Origin: Amycolatopsis sp. GM8
GTDB taxonomy: Bacteria > Actinomycetota > Actinomycetes > Mycobacteriales > Pseudonocardiaceae
NCBI RefSeq assembly: GCF_021653975.1
Contig: NZ_JAJKFK010000001.1
Location: 1,146,863 to 1,210,862 of the forward strand
Direction of reading: 5' to 3'
DNA: 64,000 nt
Below are positions 1 to 8,483 of this stretch, piece after piece. The position numbers and the translations under genes were made by a program. The notes under the pieces were generated by a model. That model worked only from the letters and a program-made list of their open reading frames with translations. It ran no database searches and was not told the origin of the DNA. Position 1 is the first letter of the stretch. Each line of letters begins with the position of its first letter.

Positions 1-447
1 GAACAAGCCGTCGTACGCCATGTGGTCCACCAGCGTGGTGTCGCCGTACTTGAAGCCCGAGCGCGACTTCGGCAGCAGGTGCGGCGACTGCGTCATCGAC
101 TCCTGGCCACCCGCGACGACCAGGTCGAACTCGCCGGCGCGGATCAGCTGGTCGGCCAGCGCGATCGCGTCCAGGCCGGACAGGCACACCTTGTTGATCG
201 TCAGCGCCGGCACGTCCATCGGGATGCCCCCGGCGACCGCGGCCTGCCGGGCCGGGATCTGCCCCGCACCGGCCGTGAGCACCTGGCCCATGATCGTGTA
301 CTCGACGGCTTCGGGCGCGACACCGGCGCGTTCGAGTGCGGCCTTGATCGCCACCCCGCCGAGCTGAGCACCTGAGAAGTCCTTCAGGGAACCCAGCAGT
401 CGACCGATCGGGGTGCGGGCAGCACCCAGGATCACCGAACCGGACAC
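1..447 (-). CDS. Acetyl-CoA acetyltransferase (thiolase), 3' end cut by window edge
   Basis: The first 149 residues of a thiolase that condenses two acetyl-CoA or cleaves acetoacetyl-CoA. The N-terminus reads [12 protein letters not shown], the usual thiolase opening. The acyl-accepting cysteine is C88 in the motif NKVCLSG. The GTG start at 447 has a GGAGG ribosome site 5 nt upstream (453-457). The C-terminal half with the His and second Cys lies outside the window. The gene is divergent from methylmalonyl-CoA epimerase, so short-chain acyl-CoA metabolism is the likely theme. Confidence 0.9.
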   Translation of the reverse strand, partial: MSGSVILGAARTPIGRLLGSLKDFSGAQLGGVAIKAALERAGVAPEAVEYTIMGQVLTAGAGQIPARQAAVAGGIPMDVPALTINKVCLSGLDAIALADQLIRAGEFDLVVAGGQESMTQSPHLLPKSRSGFKYGDTTLVDHMAYDGLF

Positions 448-567
448 GGCAGCCTCCAAAAACGCGAGCAACGACGGTCGATTCGACGATACCGGGCGAG
501 CCGCTCCAGTACAGGTGTGAGCCGTGGCACGGGTAGGCCCCGGACGCGGCCTCTATGCTCGGAAACT

Positions 568-1005
568 ATGGATGACGCGCTGAAAACGCTCGTGACCACC
601 GTCGATCACGTCGGCATCGCGGTGCCCGATCTCGATGCCGCGATCGCGTTCTACGCCGAGAACTTCGGAATGCTCGCCACCCATACCGAGGTCAACGAGG
701 AGCAGGGCGTCCGCGAGGCGATGCTGCACGCGCCGGGCGACGAGTCCGGTCCCGCGGTCCAGCTGCTCGCGCCGCTGCGCCCGGACTCGACGATCGCGAA
801 GTTCCTCGACTCGAAGGGCCCAGGCCTGCAGCAGGTCGCGTACCGCGTGGCGGACGTCGAGGCCGCCGCGGAAACGTTGCGCGCCAAGGGTTTGCGCCTG
901 CTCTACGACAAGGCGAAGCGCGGCACGGCCGACAGCAAGGTCAACTTCGTGCACCCGAAGGACGCCGGCGGCGTGCTCGTGGAACTCGTCGAACCGGCTA
1001 CGTGA
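568..1005 (+). CDS. mce: Methylmalonyl-CoA epimerase
   Basis: A 145-residue VOC-fold enzyme that interconverts the 2R and 2S forms of methylmalonyl-CoA in propionyl-CoA use. The metal ligands expected from the family are visible: H14 in VDHVGIAV, Gln in the LQQVAYRV segment, a His in NFVHPKD and a Glu in VLVELVEP near the C-terminus. The Gln form of the second ligand is normal in actinobacterial members. I chose the ATG at 568 because the fold begins right after it; an in-frame start further up would add an unrelated tail. Its last bases overlap the end of the convergent TetR gene by 8 bp. Confidence 0.92.
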   Translation: MDDALKTLVTTVDHVGIAVPDLDAAIAFYAENFGMLATHTEVNEEQGVREAMLHAPGDESGPAVQLLAPLRPDSTIAKFLDSKGPGLQQVAYRVADVEAAAETLRAKGLRLLYDKAKRGTADSKVNFVHPKDAGGVLVELVEPAT

Positions 1006-1564
1006 CGGGTCGCGCCATCAGCGCGTCGGCGATGAAGTTCAGCTCCCGCTCCATCAGCTCCGCCGCCCCGTGCCGGGCCACGGAATGGCGGTAGCTCACG
1101 GCGAGCGCGAGCAGTCCGGCCGCGCTGTCCACGTCCGCGACCGCGACGTCGCCCTCGCCCGCCGCGAGGATCACCGCCCGCACCTGCCGCACCAGCTGCT
1201 GGAACCGCTCGTTCAGCGCGTCACGCACCGCGCGATGCGTGTCCGCCTCACGCCACAACAGGTGTGAAAGCATGCGCGAGCGGGCGAGCCGGGCGTCCAG
1301 CTCGGAAACCAGACGCCGCAAGCTCTCCGCGATATCCCCCGGCACCACCACCAGCGCCGGGTCGATCTGCTCCGCGGGCAGCCGTTTGATCAGCGCGCCC
1401 AGCAGATCGGCCTTGCGCCGGAAGTAGTAGTGCACCAGACCTTTCGGCACGTTCGCGCGTTCCGCGATCCGTGAGGTCGGTGTGGCGTCGAAACCGTTCT
1501 CGGCGAAAAGTTCTTCCGCCGCGAGAAGAATGCGCTCCTTCGCCGGGGGCTCTTCGTTCTTCAG
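998..1564 (-). CDS. TetR-family regulator
   Basis: A 188-residue TetR protein. The N-terminal helix-turn-helix spans about residues 12-55 (ILLAAEELFAENGF, then ISRIAERANVPKGLVHYYF-like sequence); the C-terminal ligand domain is unspecific. No ATG or GTG stands at the expected place. The best start is a CTG at 1564 that overlaps the TGA of the upstream SPW gene, which implies translational coupling. A longer in-frame reading extends through the SPW gene in another frame and is unlikely. The SPW membrane protein and this regulator form a two-gene unit, so it may control that protein. The target is unknown. Confidence 0.75.
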   Translation of the reverse strand: MKNEEPPAKERILLAAEELFAENGFDATPTSRIAERANVPKGLVHYYFRRKADLLGALIKRLPAEQIDPALVVVPGDIAESLRRLVSELDARLARSRMLSHLLWREADTHRAVRDALNERFQQLVRQVRAVILAAGEGDVAVADVDSAAGLLALAVSYRHSVARHGAAELMERELNFIADALMARPVT

Positions 1565-1932
1565 TGCTGGCCCGCCATCCTTCCGTGTTCGGCATTGGCC
1601 ACGGGCAGCGCGGCCGCGCCGACGAGCACGGTCAGCCCGCCGATGATCCACGCGTACAGCGACGGGGTGCTCTGATCCGTGTAGCTCATCACCCACGGCG
1701 AAATCACCAGCAGCGCGCCGAGCACGATCTGGACTCCTTCGCCGTACACAAGCCCCGGCATCGCCAGCGACAGCAAGCCGTCCAGGGCGATCAGCGCACC
1801 CAGCACAATCATCGTCCACATCGCGGTGTTGCTCATGTCCACCCACAAGAAGGTCAGCACCGCAACCACCCCGAGTACCACCTCGGCCCAGTCGTGCGGA
1901 CGCGTCCATGCACGAGTCGAAGTTCCAGCCAT
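1561..1932 (-). CDS. SPW-repeat membrane protein
   Basis: A 123-residue integral membrane protein with four hydrophobic helices arranged as two repeats. The second repeat contains the diagnostic Ser-Pro-Trp (LVISPWVMSY) of the SPW family (PF03779); the first has the related FLWVDMSN segment. The start is the ATG at 1932, with AGGAGG at 1941-1946 about 8 nt upstream, rather than a GTG that lies inside the ribosome site. It is the first gene of a coupled pair with the TetR. Its biochemical role is unknown. Confidence 0.85.
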   Translation of the reverse strand: MAGTSTRAWTRPHDWAEVVLGVVAVLTFLWVDMSNTAMWTMIVLGALIALDGLLSLAMPGLVYGEGVQIVLGALLVISPWVMSYTDQSTPSLYAWIIGGLTVLVGAAALPVANAEHGRMAGQH

Positions 1933-2086
1933 CGTGACCACCTCCTGAGAAAGCGCCGTTGCTTTCTCGTCAAGTTTGCGTCTTGGTTGGCCGGCCGGTC
2001 AAGAATTATCGACGAGATACGCCGGACCCGCGAAACGCGCCTCGGCCGAATCAACGCGTTCCCGGAGGCATAAGTAGTCTGGCCCC

Positions 2087-3196
2087 ATGAGCCTTGGCGA
2101 GGAACGGGAGCTTGTACCGCTGGGCGCCGGCTTCGACCTGGCGAAACGCGGCTACGACCGGCATCAGGTCGACGAGCATCTGGAGCGCCTCGACGGTGAC
2201 CTGAAGATGCTCGCCGCCGACCGCGACGCCGCGATCACCCAGGCCGGCGACCTGGCGCGGCAACTGGAAGCCGCGCGCGGCGAGATCGACAACCTGCGCG
2301 GCCAGGTCGAACGGCTGGGCCAGCCGCCGACGACGGTCGAGGGCCTGTCCGAACGCCTGCAGCGCATGCTCCGCCTCGCGCAGGACGAAGCGGCCGACAC
2401 CCGGGCGCGCGCCGAAGCCGAAGCCGGGCACATCCGGGCGAAGGCCGAGGCCGACGCGAGCGCGATGCGGGCCCGGTACGAGCAACTGCTGTCCGAGCTC
2501 GACGCGCGGCGCAAGGAGATGGAAGCCGAACACCGCAAGGTTCTCGAGACCGCGCGCGCCGAAGCCGAGAAGATCACGCAGCAGGCCAAGGACGAGCGCG
2601 ACCGCCTCGACGCCGAGGCCGAGGCGCATCGCACCAAGATCGAAGAGGACTTCGAGATCGCGATGGCCTCCCGACGCACCGAGGCCATGCGCGTGCTCGC
2701 CGAGAAGGAGGCCGCGAGCAAGGCCGAGGCGGAGCGCCGCGTCCGCGAAGCGACCGACGAGGCCACGACGATCCGCACGAAGGTCGCCGAAGAGGAGAAG
2801 ACGACCAAGGCGGACCTCGAACGCCGCCGCCGTGAGTCGCTCGAAGACGCGAACCGCCGCAAGCAGGCGTCGATCACCGAAGCCAACGCCCGGCTCGCCG
2901 AAGCGACCGACGAGGCCCAGCGCCGGGTGCGCGAGGCAACCGAGGAGTCGAACAAGCGGATCAACGCCGCCGCCGACCGCGTCGAGGCGCTGCGCTCGCT
3001 GCGGGAAAGCATCGCGGAGCAGGTCAAGGCGGCGCGGACCGTGCTCGCGGACGCGAGTGCGGTACTCGGCGAAGCGGGCCCGGCGGTCGAGCCATCGCCG
3101 GCGGAACAGCCCACGAAGCCGGCCACGCCGCGCCCTTCACCGAGCCCGCAAAAAGCTAACCCGAACGGGGCTGCGGGCAAACCGACTGGCGAGTAG
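2087..3196 (+). CDS. DivIVA-like coiled-coil protein
   Basis: A 369-residue protein. An N-terminal DivIVA-type anchor (residues about 14-34, with RGYDRHQVDEHL) is followed by a nearly continuous Ala/Glu/Arg-rich coiled coil from about 35 to 320. A Pro/Lys-rich disordered tail ends it. This layout matches the filament-forming or cellulose-binding-like proteins of actinomycetes that act in polar growth or cell-shape scaffolding. No enzyme motif is visible. It stands alone 45 bp upstream of the universal stress gene. The family is clear but the precise role in this cell is inferred. Confidence 0.8.
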   Translation: MSLGEERELVPLGAGFDLAKRGYDRHQVDEHLERLDGDLKMLAADRDAAITQAGDLARQLEAARGEIDNLRGQVERLGQPPTTVEGLSERLQRMLRLAQDEAADTRARAEAEAGHIRAKAEADASAMRARYEQLLSELDARRKEMEAEHRKVLETARAEAEKITQQAKDERDRLDAEAEAHRTKIEEDFEIAMASRRTEAMRVLAEKEAASKAEAERRVREATDEATTIRTKVAEEEKTTKADLERRRRESLEDANRRKQASITEANARLAEATDEAQRRVREATEESNKRINAAADRVEALRSLRESIAEQVKAARTVLADASAVLGEAGPAVEPSPAEQPTKPATPRPSPSPQKANPNGAAGKPTGE

Positions 3197-3241
3197 CCTT
3201 CACAGCCACTTGGGTTGCGCGCACTCGCCGGAGGGACTCGG

Positions 3242-3691
3242 ATGGCGGCTTACCAGACGGTTGTCGTAGGTACGGACGGTTCGGACTCGTCGTTTCGCGC
3301 GGTCGACCGCGCCGCGGCGGTATCGGCGGACGCGGGTGCGCGGCTGGTGATCGTCTGTGCCTACTACCCGGCGACCCAGACCGACGTCGACAAGGCGCAG
3401 GATGTGCTCCGCGACGAGGCGTACCAGGTGGTCGGCTCGGCGCCCGCCGAGGACACGCTGCAGAGCGCCCGCGACCGCGCGGTGAAGCAGGGCGCGGCGA
3501 CCGTGGAGACGGTCGCGATCGTCGGTGAGCCGGTCGAGTCGCTGCGGAAGGTCGTGTCGGAGCGGTCCGCGGATCTGCTCGTCGTCGGCAACCGGGGGCT
3601 CAACACGCTCGCCGGGCGGATCCTGGGCTCGGTCCCGTCGGAGGCCGCCCGCAAGTCCGGGGTCGACGTGCTGATCGTGCACACGACCTGA
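3242..3691 (+). CDS. Universal stress protein (UspA family)
   Basis: A 149-residue single-domain Usp protein. The N-terminal strand VVVGTDGSDSS carries the family Asp. The C-terminal nucleotide loop GNRGLNTLAGRILGS fits the G-2x-G-9x-G(S/T) pattern of ATP-binding members. The ATG at 3242 follows GGAGGG with normal spacing. It lies 10 bp upstream of the adenylate cyclase gene in the same direction, so the two are probably co-transcribed. A stress or energy-status role is known for the family; the actual input here is not shown. Confidence 0.9.
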   Translation: MAAYQTVVVGTDGSDSSFRAVDRAAAVSADAGARLVIVCAYYPATQTDVDKAQDVLRDEAYQVVGSAPAEDTLQSARDRAVKQGAATVETVAIVGEPVESLRKVVSERSADLLVVGNRGLNTLAGRILGSVPSEAARKSGVDVLIVHTT

Positions 3692-3701
3692 CGGATCTCG
3701 A

Positions 3702-4652
3702 GTGGATCCGGAGCGGCTCGAACGCATCCTCCTCGGCGAACGCCGGTACACGCGACTCGAGGTCGCGCAGAAGGCGGGCGTGCCGTTGGAGCGCACGACC
3801 AGGTTGTGGCGGGCGCTGGGTTTCGCCACCGTCGCGGACAACGATGTCGTGTTCACCGATGCCGACGTCGACGCGGTGCGCACGGCGGACCAGCTGATCT
3901 CGTCGGGGCTGCTCGACGCGCGGCTGGAGAGCTCGGTGGCCAGGGCGCTCGGCCAGCACCTGTCGCGGCTCGCGGAGTGGCAGGTGTACATGCTGTGGTC
4001 GCTGATCACGGAAAACGAGGAGTTGCGGCGCGACGGCAAGCAGGTGGAGTCGCTGGTCGAACGGCTGGTGCCGGAGCTGCGGCGGGTGCAGGACTTCGTC
4101 TGGCGGCGGCACCTGGCGGCGTTCGCGGGGCGAGCGCTGACCTCGACGGACGAGGATCCGGATGCCCGGACCGAGGTGGTGGGCTTCGTCGACATGGTCG
4201 GGTACACGCGGCTGACCCGGCGGATCGGCGAGACCGAGCTGAGCGCGATCCTGGAGCGTTTCGAAGCGCTGGCGACCGAGGTCGTGGCCGAGCACCATGG
4301 GCGGGTCGTGAAGATGATCGGGGACGAGGTCCTGTTCGTGGCCGACAGCCCGGCCGATGCCGCGGGGATCGCGCTGACGTTGACGGAACGGACTTCGGCG
4401 GATCCCGCCGCGCCCGACGTGCGGGCGGGCATGGCGGCGGGCCGGATCCTCAGCCGGCTCGGCGACGTGTACGGGTCGGTCGTCAACCTGGCGGCGCGCC
4501 TGACGTCGATCGCCCGCCCCGGCACGATCCTCATCAACCGCGAACTGGCCCGGGACCTGGCGTCCGTGCGGGGCTACTCGGTACGCCCCCGCCGCGCGGT
4601 CTCGGTCCGCGGCTACAGCCGCCTACGCCCCTACTCCCTCCGGCGGGGTTGA
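3702..4652 (+). CDS. Class III adenylate cyclase with N-terminal regulatory domain
   Basis: A 316-residue soluble cyclase. Residues 1-150 are helical and resemble the pH-sensing domain of mycobacterial Rv1264. Residues 155-310 are the cyclase homology domain. Visible catalytic residues are the metal aspartates D164 (VGFVDMVGY) and D208 (IGDEVLF), the adenine-selecting Lys204 and Asp255, and the transition-state pair N262 and R266 (VYGSVVNLAARL). All six are intact, so it should make cAMP. It starts with GTG at 3702 directly after the Usp gene. The last 25 residues are Arg-rich and of no known role. Confidence 0.9.
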   Translation: MDPERLERILLGERRYTRLEVAQKAGVPLERTTRLWRALGFATVADNDVVFTDADVDAVRTADQLISSGLLDARLESSVARALGQHLSRLAEWQVYMLWSLITENEELRRDGKQVESLVERLVPELRRVQDFVWRRHLAAFAGRALTSTDEDPDARTEVVGFVDMVGYTRLTRRIGETELSAILERFEALATEVVAEHHGRVVKMIGDEVLFVADSPADAAGIALTLTERTSADPAAPDVRAGMAAGRILSRLGDVYGSVVNLAARLTSIARPGTILINRELARDLASVRGYSVRPRRAVSVRGYSRLRPYSLRRG

Positions 4653-4655
4653 TCC

Positions 4656-4925
4656 CTAGCGCTGGACGAAGGTCCCTTTCACCGGCACGGTGTGCACGAG
4701 GCCCCGCTGGCGAAGCTCCGCGATGGCCCGGCGCACGGTGACCACCGCGACTCCGTAGTCCACGGCCAGGTCGCGTTCCGTCGGCAGGCGTGCGCCAGGC
4801 CGTAACTCACCGGAATCGATGCGTCCGGCAATGTGGTCGGCCACCTGTACGTAGACGTACACCGGGCTCTCTGGATCCGGCTCGAACCGCTCGACGTGCC
4901 TGCTCACCGCAACAACATAGACCAT
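4656..4925 (-). CDS. One-domain GntR-type DNA-binding protein
   Basis: At most 89 residues, consisting only of the GntR winged helix (YVQVADHIAGRIDSGELRPG, LPTERDLAVDYGV, VRRAIAEL). There is no ligand domain, unlike normal GntR proteins of about 240 residues. The start is uncertain: ATG at 4925 has AGG sequence very close to it, while GTG at 4907 would give 83 residues. The 3' end lies 3 bp from the cyclase stop. It is divergent from a second protein of the same kind, with an AT-rich palindrome between them that is the probable shared operator. Confidence 0.8.
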   Translation of the reverse strand: MVYVVAVSRHVERFEPDPESPVYVYVQVADHIAGRIDSGELRPGARLPTERDLAVDYGVAVVTVRRAIAELRQRGLVHTVPVKGTFVQR

Positions 4926-4953
4926 CCTTGACCTGCGGATATCACTGAAGTGC

Positions 4954-4971
4954 TATACAGAGCTTTGTATA
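4954..4971. promoter_or_regulatory. 18-bp palindrome, probable GntR operator overlapping a -10 box
   Basis: TATACA at 4954-4959 and TGTATA at 4966-4971 are perfect inverted arms around an AGCT core; only one pair of the 18 bp fails. A TATAAT box at 4970-4975 overlaps its right arm, and TGCTATACA at 4951-4959 resembles an extended -10. The intergenic stretch 4926-5033 is strikingly AT-rich for this genome. Its place between two divergent GntR genes suggests autoregulation. Confidence 0.6.
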
Positions 4972-5033
4972 TAATTGCAGAACATATAGAATCATCGGCG
5001 CTCAGCAGGAACGCGACGAAAGGGACCGAGCAG

Positions 5034-5312
5034 ATGGCTACCGAGAGCAACCGCGAGCTGGATGACGCGCCCGGCTACATCTACGACAAGGTGGCCGACT
5101 CGCTCATGGCCCGGATCGCGGCCGGCGAACTCTCACCGCATGACAAGTTACCGAGCGAACGTCATCTGGCCAAGGACTACGGCGTGGCCCAAGGCACCAT
5201 GCGGCAAGCGATCCGGGTTCTCCGCGAGCGCGAACTCATCGTCACGCTCCGCGCAAAGGGCAACTATGTCGCGCCGGCGGCGCTGGCAATCGCTTGCCGG
5301 CCCCACCGATAA
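5034..5312 (+). CDS. One-domain GntR-type DNA-binding protein
   Basis: A 92-residue protein with only the GntR winged helix (YIYDKVADSLMARIAAGELS, LPSERHLAKDYGVAQGTMRQAIRVL) and a short tail. It is a paralogue of the divergent gene at 4656-4925. ATG at 5034 follows AAAGGGACC at normal spacing. No sensor domain is present, so it may act by itself, with a partner, or as a dimer with its neighbour. Its 3' end faces the ProA-like gene 4 bp away. Confidence 0.8.
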   Translation: MATESNRELDDAPGYIYDKVADSLMARIAAGELSPHDKLPSERHLAKDYGVAQGTMRQAIRVLRERELIVTLRAKGNYVAPAALAIACRPHR

Positions 5313-5316
5313 GGCC

Positions 5317-6558
5317 TCAGCGGTCCTCGGGGAGGACCGCGTACTGGCGGATGTAGAGGTCGGTGTACGTGACCGGGCCGCGGGGGCCGGGGACCTTGTC
5401 CAGGTTGATCCCCGTCTCCGGGACGGCGAGCAGTTTGAAGCCGTCGAGCAGGCGGGTGGGGGCGTTCCAGAAGACACCGGTGCCGGTGTAGCCGTCGAAG
5501 AACGCCTCGGCGGCGGCGGCATTCTCGGTCGCGATGCCGGCTGCCAGGCCCGAGGTCTGCTCGTTCGCGATCCGCACCGCGTCCGTCAGGTTCTCGACCG
5601 GCGCGACGGTCACCGTCGCCTCATGATCCGAGTCCAGCGCCCATTCGTAGCCGATCGCGTGCTCGTGCGGCGGCAGTGAGGGGGTCACGTGCCGCTCCGC
5701 CAGCGCTTCCGAGATCACCGGCCACATGGCGTCGTACGCCGCGGCGTGGATCAGTAGCAGGTTCAGCCGGTTGCACACCCCGAGCCGATCGAGACTTCCG
5801 GACACCAGCGACCGGACCTTCTCGGCGTTCGCCGCGGCATCGACGTACAGCACGCCACCGCCATCCGCATGGGCGAGCGTGCGCACGCCATGCGTCGCCG
5901 CCTCGGTGGCCAGCGCGCGCGTGCTTTCCCCACTGCCGCGCAGGATCACCAGCGGCACCAGGTTCGGCAGCTGCACCAGCGCCGCCGCGGCCTCGCGCTC
6001 CACACGCGGCACGAGCTGGATGACGTCCGAGTCGATACCCGCCTCGGCGAGCGCGGGCGCGATCACCGCGTTCAGCAGCCGCTGCGCCGACCCCAGCGCG
6101 GCGGAACCGGTACGCAGCACGCCCGCGTTGCGCGATTTCACCAGCTGCGAAGCCACATCGACGGTCACGTTCGGCCGGGCCTCGTAGTTCGCGCCGATCA
6201 CGCCCACCGGCCGCCGCCGCTCGACCAACCGCAGTCCACCGTCCAATGTGGACAACGTGATCGAGCGTTCCTGGTGTGGCGCGCCCGCGAGCAGGCGCAG
6301 CTGCTCGGCCATCCCGGTCAACCGCTCGGCGGTGATGGTCAGCCGGTCCAGCAGGCCCGCGCTCATGCCGTCTTCGCGCGCCTTGGCCACGTCGGCGCGA
6401 TTGGCCTCGAGCACCGCGTCGCGATTCTCGAGCAGCAGTCGCGCCATCGCCGTCAGTGCGGCATCGATCGCCTCGTCCGATGCTGTCGCCAGTGACGGCG
6501 CCGCGACCTTGGCCGCCCGCGCACACTCCTCGACCGCCTTCGCCACCTCGTCGGACAC
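5317..6558 (-). CDS. Divergent ProA-like glutamate-5-semialdehyde dehydrogenase
   Basis: A 413-residue aldehyde-dehydrogenase-superfamily protein closest to gamma-glutamyl phosphate reductase (ProA, proline synthesis). Recognisable blocks are EARPNVTVDVAS at 126-137, the catalytic cysteine C262 in GVCNRLNLLL, and the late TRLLDGF...GPRGPVTYTDLY region. Several blocks differ from housekeeping ProA: the family text after the Cys is usually NAMETLL-like, and the segment before it (ESTRALATEAATHGVRTLAH) is unusual. No proB or obg lies nearby, so this may be a paralogue with another acyl-phosphate substrate. GTG start at 6558. Confidence 0.75.
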   Translation of the reverse strand: MSDEVAKAVEECARAAKVAAPSLATASDEAIDAALTAMARLLLENRDAVLEANRADVAKAREDGMSAGLLDRLTITAERLTGMAEQLRLLAGAPHQERSITLSTLDGGLRLVERRRPVGVIGANYEARPNVTVDVASQLVKSRNAGVLRTGSAALGSAQRLLNAVIAPALAEAGIDSDVIQLVPRVEREAAAALVQLPNLVPLVILRGSGESTRALATEAATHGVRTLAHADGGGVLYVDAAANAEKVRSLVSGSLDRLGVCNRLNLLLIHAAAYDAMWPVISEALAERHVTPSLPPHEHAIGYEWALDSDHEATVTVAPVENLTDAVRIANEQTSGLAAGIATENAAAAEAFFDGYTGTGVFWNAPTRLLDGFKLLAVPETGINLDKVPGPRGPVTYTDLYIRQYAVLPEDR

Positions 6559-6611
6559 CGCGCACCCACCTTTCGCCGCTTTCGCGCACTCCAGTGTGCC
6601 GTACGAGCAGC

Positions 6612-7343
6612 TCAGGACTGCAGCGCGGGCTCCAGCAGCCAGGCACCGCCGACGAACAGGCAGCCGAGCGCGATCACGGCCAGCATCAGCACCCAGAGGG
6701 CCGCGGGCACACCGGTCAAGCGCGCGAGCTGATCCGCGTCGGAGTCACGGGCCAACCCGCGCCGTCGCTTGTGCTGCAGCTCGAACACCGGCCTGATGCC
6801 GCCGAACAGCAGGAACCAGGTGATGAAGTAGACGAACCACGCCTGCACCTGCGGACTGGCAACGAGCGCCACCGCGGCGAGCCCGGCTGCCGTCAGCACG
6901 ACGGACAGGACGCCGTAGGCGTTGCGCACCATCACCAGCACGCCGAGCAGCAGCACGGCGGCAACCGCGAGCAGCACCGTGATGCGGTCCGCCACGAGCA
7001 GCGCCGCGAACCCCAGGCCGAGCACCGCCGGCGCCGGATAGCCACCCAGCGACGTGAGCACCATCCCCGGTCCCGTCGGACGGCCACGCGACACCGTCAC
7101 ACCCGAGGTGTCCGAGTGCAGTTTGATGCCCTCCAGGCGTCTGCCCGCGAGCACCGCGATCAGCGCGTGCCCACCCTCGTGCACGATCGTGACGAGGTTG
7201 CGGGCCAGCCGCCACGGCGCGCCGGACAGCACCAGCAGCAAGGCCAGCCCGCCGGTCACCAATGGCACCCAGACCGCGGGGTTCGGTTGCGCACCGAAGA
7301 TCCCGGTCGGCGAGACGAGGTCACCCGTGTCCGTAAGTTGCAC
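6612..7343 (-). CDS. M50B-type membrane metallopeptidase-like protein
   Basis: A 243-residue polytopic membrane protein. The zinc-binding motif HEGGH sits in the second hydrophobic segment (VTIVHEGGHALIAVLAGRR), as in Peptidase_M50B proteins (PF13398). Five or more further helices follow, with a basic HKRRRGLARDSDAD loop near residue 190. The second catalytic motif of true site-2 proteases is not obvious, so peptidase activity is uncertain. GTG start at 7343. It lies 54 bp downstream of the start of the ProA-like gene in the same direction but is probably a separate unit. Confidence 0.75.
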   Translation of the reverse strand: MQLTDTGDLVSPTGIFGAQPNPAVWVPLVTGGLALLLVLSGAPWRLARNLVTIVHEGGHALIAVLAGRRLEGIKLHSDTSGVTVSRGRPTGPGMVLTSLGGYPAPAVLGLGFAALLVADRITVLLAVAAVLLLGVLVMVRNAYGVLSVVLTAAGLAAVALVASPQVQAWFVYFITWFLLFGGIRPVFELQHKRRRGLARDSDADQLARLTGVPAALWVLMLAVIALGCLFVGGAWLLEPALQS

Positions 7344-7466
7344 GCGCGCAGCTCACCACATCGGGTGTCCAGCCTCTGTTATAGGTCCGACCGAAAGTAG
7401 ACGGACACGGTCCGCGGCCGACGCAGTATCACCCCCTTTCGATTCACAGGTCCGCTGTTCAGAACG

Positions 7467-8378
7467 TCATGACGGCGCGGCCGGGCGAATCTCCCGGTGG
7501 GCTCGGAACAACAGGGCGATCCAGCTTCGGTACGGGCGCCAGCTCTCGGCAACCTCGGCGAGGTCGGCCACCGTCGCCTCCGGCAAGCCATAGAGCTCCC
7601 GCATCTCGGCGTGCAGCCGCGCTTCCTTGTCCGGGAAGACATCAGGATGGCCGGCGCCGCGGACGAGGATCAGCTGCGCGGAGAACGGCCCGATACCTGG
7701 CAGACGTTGTAGTTGCCGCAACGCCTCCTCGGCGTCGAGAGCACGCAAGGATTCCGCCTCCAGCAGCCCTTCCTGTGCCGCGCGAGCTGTCGCGCGCAGT
7801 CGCCCGATCTTCACCTCGGGCAGCCCCAGCGGTTGCTCGATCTGCTGCAGCGCCTCGGGAGCCGGGAACGACGCGAGCCGCTGCCCGTCGACCTCGACGA
7901 TTTCACCGTAGTTTTCGGCTATGCGCTGCTTGATCCGCGCCGCCTGGGTCGTCCTGATCCGGTTCGTGATGATCGTCCAGCACGCGGCCTCGTACGGCGA
8001 ATGGAACAGCACCGGCCGCAGTCCCGGATACCGCGCCTGCAACTCCCCCACCACCGGATCCTTCGCCCCGATCGTGGAAAAGCCACCGCCGTCCACGTCG
8101 AGGGACAGGATCCGGCGCGCCTGACTGATCGCCGGTTCGACAGCTTCTCCTTCTGCCACAACGGACATCTCGACCGTGCCGGGCGCTCGCTGCCGGACCA
8201 GGACGCCGGCATGCCACCGGCTCCCGTCGACCGGGAACGCGAATCTGAGCGTTCCGGGCTCGCCCGCGGCGTCCGGCCTCGCCGCGGGCGTGAACGCTTC
8301 GAGGAATCGCGCGGACGCCGCGAGGTCGAACGGGCCCTGCGCGCGGAGCTCTGCCGGCTGGTGCAACGTGCTGGTCAT
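7467..8378 (-). CDS. HhH-GPD DNA glycosylase (AlkA-like)
   Basis: A 303-residue base-excision glycosylase. The helix-hairpin-helix is at 226-241 (LPGIGPFSAQLILVRG), and the catalytic Asp should be D246 or D250 in HPDVFPDKE. The N-terminal 100 residues resemble the AlkA_N fold. Members excise alkylated bases such as 3-methyladenine. ATG at 8378 has GGGAGG six nt upstream. The Cys ligands of MutY and Nth iron-sulfur clusters are absent, in line with AlkA rather than Nth. It is divergent from the Erm leader region. Confidence 0.82.
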   Translation of the reverse strand: MTSTLHQPAELRAQGPFDLAASARFLEAFTPAARPDAAGEPGTLRFAFPVDGSRWHAGVLVRQRAPGTVEMSVVAEGEAVEPAISQARRILSLDVDGGGFSTIGAKDPVVGELQARYPGLRPVLFHSPYEAACWTIITNRIRTTQAARIKQRIAENYGEIVEVDGQRLASFPAPEALQQIEQPLGLPEVKIGRLRATARAAQEGLLEAESLRALDAEEALRQLQRLPGIGPFSAQLILVRGAGHPDVFPDKEARLHAEMRELYGLPEATVADLAEVAESWRPYRSWIALLFRAHREIRPAAPS

Positions 8379-8470
8379 CGGGTACCTCCCATGGTCGGGT
8401 TCGGATGCGCCGACCATAACGACACCCACCGACAATTTCGGATGCGGCGAAAACCGGTTGCCCCGGTTGC

Positions 8471-8476
8471 TAGCGT
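8471..8476 (+). promoter_or_regulatory. Possible -10 box giving a leaderless leader-peptide transcript
   Basis: TAGCGT lies 7 nt before the ATG of the 19-codon leader, the TANNNT-N6/7-ATG spacing of leaderless actinobacterial starts. An AAAACC stretch and two GGTTGC copies (8456-8470) sit just upstream. Some WhiB7-controlled antibiotic-resistance promoters have an AT-rich patch before the -35, but I cannot assign that here. Confidence 0.45.
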
Positions 8477-8483
8477 CGGGCGC

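Noticed and set aside
2164-3180. Antisense reading frame over the coiled-coil gene
   Set aside because: Repetitive Ser/Arg/Ala text arises from the Glu/Arg/Ala codons of the real gene on the other strand.
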